Of a DNA stretch of 8,347 nt, positions 7,034 through 8,347 are shown piece by piece; positions within the stretch are counted from its first letter, which is position 1, and the number at the start of each line of letters is the position of its first letter. Source of the stretch: an uncultured Flammeovirgaceae bacterium (lineage in GTDB: Bacteria > Bacteroidota > Bacteroidia > Cytophagales > Cyclobacteriaceae); NCBI GenBank assembly GCA_946480685.1, contig CAMLLI010000137.1, forward strand, positions 1-8,347. The letters run 5' to 3'. Under the pieces are notes generated by a model that worked only from the letters and a program-made list of their open reading frames with translations, ran no database searches and was not told where the DNA came from. Position numbers and translations under genes: made by a program.

Positions 7034-8347
7034 ATGAAGAAATTAATTTATAACATCCTCTGGATACTAAGTATACAGGTACTCTTGGTTGCCTGTAAGG
7101 AAGACGAGGCTGAACTGGCGTCTGTACCGACCGAAGCCGATGCTGCATTTACATTCACGCCTACGAATGAAAATGATAACATCATCAACTTCACCGCATC
7201 ATCATCAGCGTTTCTGAAGAAGTGGGATTTTGGAAACGGTGCTACGGCACAAGGTGATAATGTAAAAGGTACATTTCCGGTAAAAGGAACGTACAACGTA
7301 ACGCTTACAGTATATACTGCTGGTGGGAGTATATCGCAAACCCAAACGGTTGATATAGCCGAGACCGATCCTACCTTGCTGGATATACCGGTATATAACT
7401 TCCTCACGGGTGGTAAAGATGCACTCGAAGGAAAAACGTGGGTGGTTGACAAAAATACAAAAGGTCACCTCGGTGTTGGTCCTTCTGCAGGAACATGGCC
7501 GGAGTGGTATTCGGCAGCGCCTGGCGACAAGGAAGGTAAGAACCTGTATGATGATGAATTTACATTTACCCTGGCAGGCTTCTCGTATCATCAGGAAACA
7601 AACGGAACGGTATATGTAAACGGTGCATTCGGAAATACATTTGCCGGAGCAGTAAAGGAGAATGGTGGAGATGATTACCTGGCACCATTCAATGGTCCGG
7701 ATGGCATGACATGGTCATTAACCGAAGTGAGCGCAAACAAATGGCAACTGACTATCAACGGTGGCGGGTTCATGGGATATTACTCCGGTGCAGCTACCTA
7801 TGAAATTCTGGCGCTCGGTGAGAACGAACTATATGTACGTTCAATACAAGGTAACGTGCCTGCCAATGCGTGGTATCAGCGTTTCGTGCCGAAAGGTTAC
7901 GAAGTGCCGAATGAGCCACCTCCATACAAGATCGATAATATATTCCAGAACTTTGACGGACAGGGCAACTTCACATTCGTGAACGATGGCCAGGGTACCA
8001 TTGTAGCGTATGATAACCCGGCTCCTGTACCGATCAATCAATCTGCGAAGGTTGGTAAATATACCAAGCCTAACGGCCAGCCTGCTGAATATGCCAACGT
8101 ACAGATTCCGCTCACATATAAAATGGATATTCGTGCGCGACACGTCTTTAAACTGAAAGTATTTATACCAAGCTATAACGATTATACTACTACGGGTGGC
8201 GAATCATGGCAATCATATAATACACTGCAAAAGCAGGTGTCAGTTAAATTGCAGAACTCAGAGTTAGGAGGTAACGCCTATACAACACAGGCAGAAGTGA
8301 TTCAGAAGAATCTGCAGACTGACAAGTGGCTTGAACTTACGTTTGAT
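7034..8347 (+). CDS. PKD-domain surface lipoprotein, probable extra glycan-binding protein, partial (C-terminus outside window)
   Basis: The frame is open for 438 codons to the right edge. It starts 20 nt after the susD stop with no terminator between, so it belongs to the operon. Residues 1-20 are a lipoprotein signal with lipobox L-V-A-C and Cys21. The next residues, K-E-D-E, match the C-K-(D/E)2 surface-export signal described in Bacteroidota, so display on the cell surface is likely. A PKD domain spans about 37-108 (W-D-F-G-N-G at 64-69, G-T-Y-N-V-T-L-T-V at 85-93). A second domain, about 120-290, is rich in Trp/Tyr (W136, W155, W158, W227, W237, W280) with motifs G-H-L-G-V-G-P and L-Y-D-D-E-F-T-F. 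A third, from about 298, has a beta-sandwich look (F-D-G near 307, then K-V-G-K-Y, then V-S-V-K-L-Q-N). No hydrolase motif is seen up to the edge. I recall the PKD arrangement from proteins beside beta-glucan/laminarin PUL enzymes; a fused C-terminal enzyme cannot be excluded. Confidence 0.88.
   Translation, partial: MKKLIYNILWILSIQVLLVACKEDEAELASVPTEADAAFTFTPTNENDNIINFTASSSAFLKKWDFGNGATAQGDNVKGTFPVKGTYNVTLTVYTAGGSISQTQTVDIAETDPTLLDIPVYNFLTGGKDALEGKTWVVDKNTKGHLGVGPSAGTWPEWYSAAPGDKEGKNLYDDEFTFTLAGFSYHQETNGTVYVNGAFGNTFAGAVKENGGDDYLAPFNGPDGMTWSLTEVSANKWQLTINGGGFMGYYSGAATYEILALGENELYVRSIQGNVPANAWYQRFVPKGYEVPNEPPPYKIDNIFQNFDGQGNFTFVNDGQGTIVAYDNPAPVPINQSAKVGKYTKPNGQPAEYANVQIPLTYKMDIRARHVFKLKVFIPSYNDYTTTGGESWQSYNTLQKQVSVKLQNSELGGNAYTTQAEVIQKNLQTDKWLELTFD

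Overview
The window looks like one end of a polysaccharide utilization locus (PUL) from a member of the Bacteroidota. The evidence is a SusC-like TonB-dependent transporter followed directly by a SusD-like lipoprotein, translation starts without a Shine-Dalgarno sequence, candidate promoters of the Bacteroidota type (TAnnTTTG), and a lipoprotein carrying the surface-export type signal C-K-E-D-E. Moderate GC and the style of the regulator suggest an environmental lineage such as the Cytophagales, but I cannot fix the genus from this sequence.

Layout. Positions 1-2190, minus strand: a 730-codon open frame without an internal stop that runs off the left edge. It encodes the periplasmic sensor part of a two-component-regulator-propeller protein: signal sequence or first membrane segment, beta-propeller repeats, then the start of a triple-tyrosine (Y_Y_Y) domain. 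Its output domain lies outside the window. Positions 2191-2443: a 253-bp divergent control region with a 17-bp palindrome, a 12-bp inverted copy of its core 130 bp further on, four copies of TGATGTAG spaced by about multiples of 11 bp, and candidate promoters in both directions. Positions 2444-5527: SusC-like transporter. Positions 5532-7013: SusD-like glycan-binding lipoprotein, 4 nt downstream. Positions 7034 to the right edge: a partial multidomain lipoprotein (PKD domain, a central Trp/Tyr-rich domain, then a beta-sandwich-like domain) that is probably an extra surface glycan-binding protein.

Working model (inference): the divergent sensor detects a breakdown product in the periplasm and switches on the susC-susD-lipoprotein operon through the shared control region. 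SusD and the third lipoprotein capture glycan at the cell surface, and SusC imports oligosaccharides with energy from TonB. No glycoside hydrolase, polysaccharide lyase or sulfatase lies in the window, so the substrate is not shown. The gene order susC-susD-PKD lipoprotein is known from beta-glucan/laminarin loci, which makes that a testable guess. I see no RNA genes, insertion sequences, CRISPR arrays or terminator hairpins. The genes belong to a known kind of system. The least explained part is the arrangement of sites in the 253-bp divergent region.
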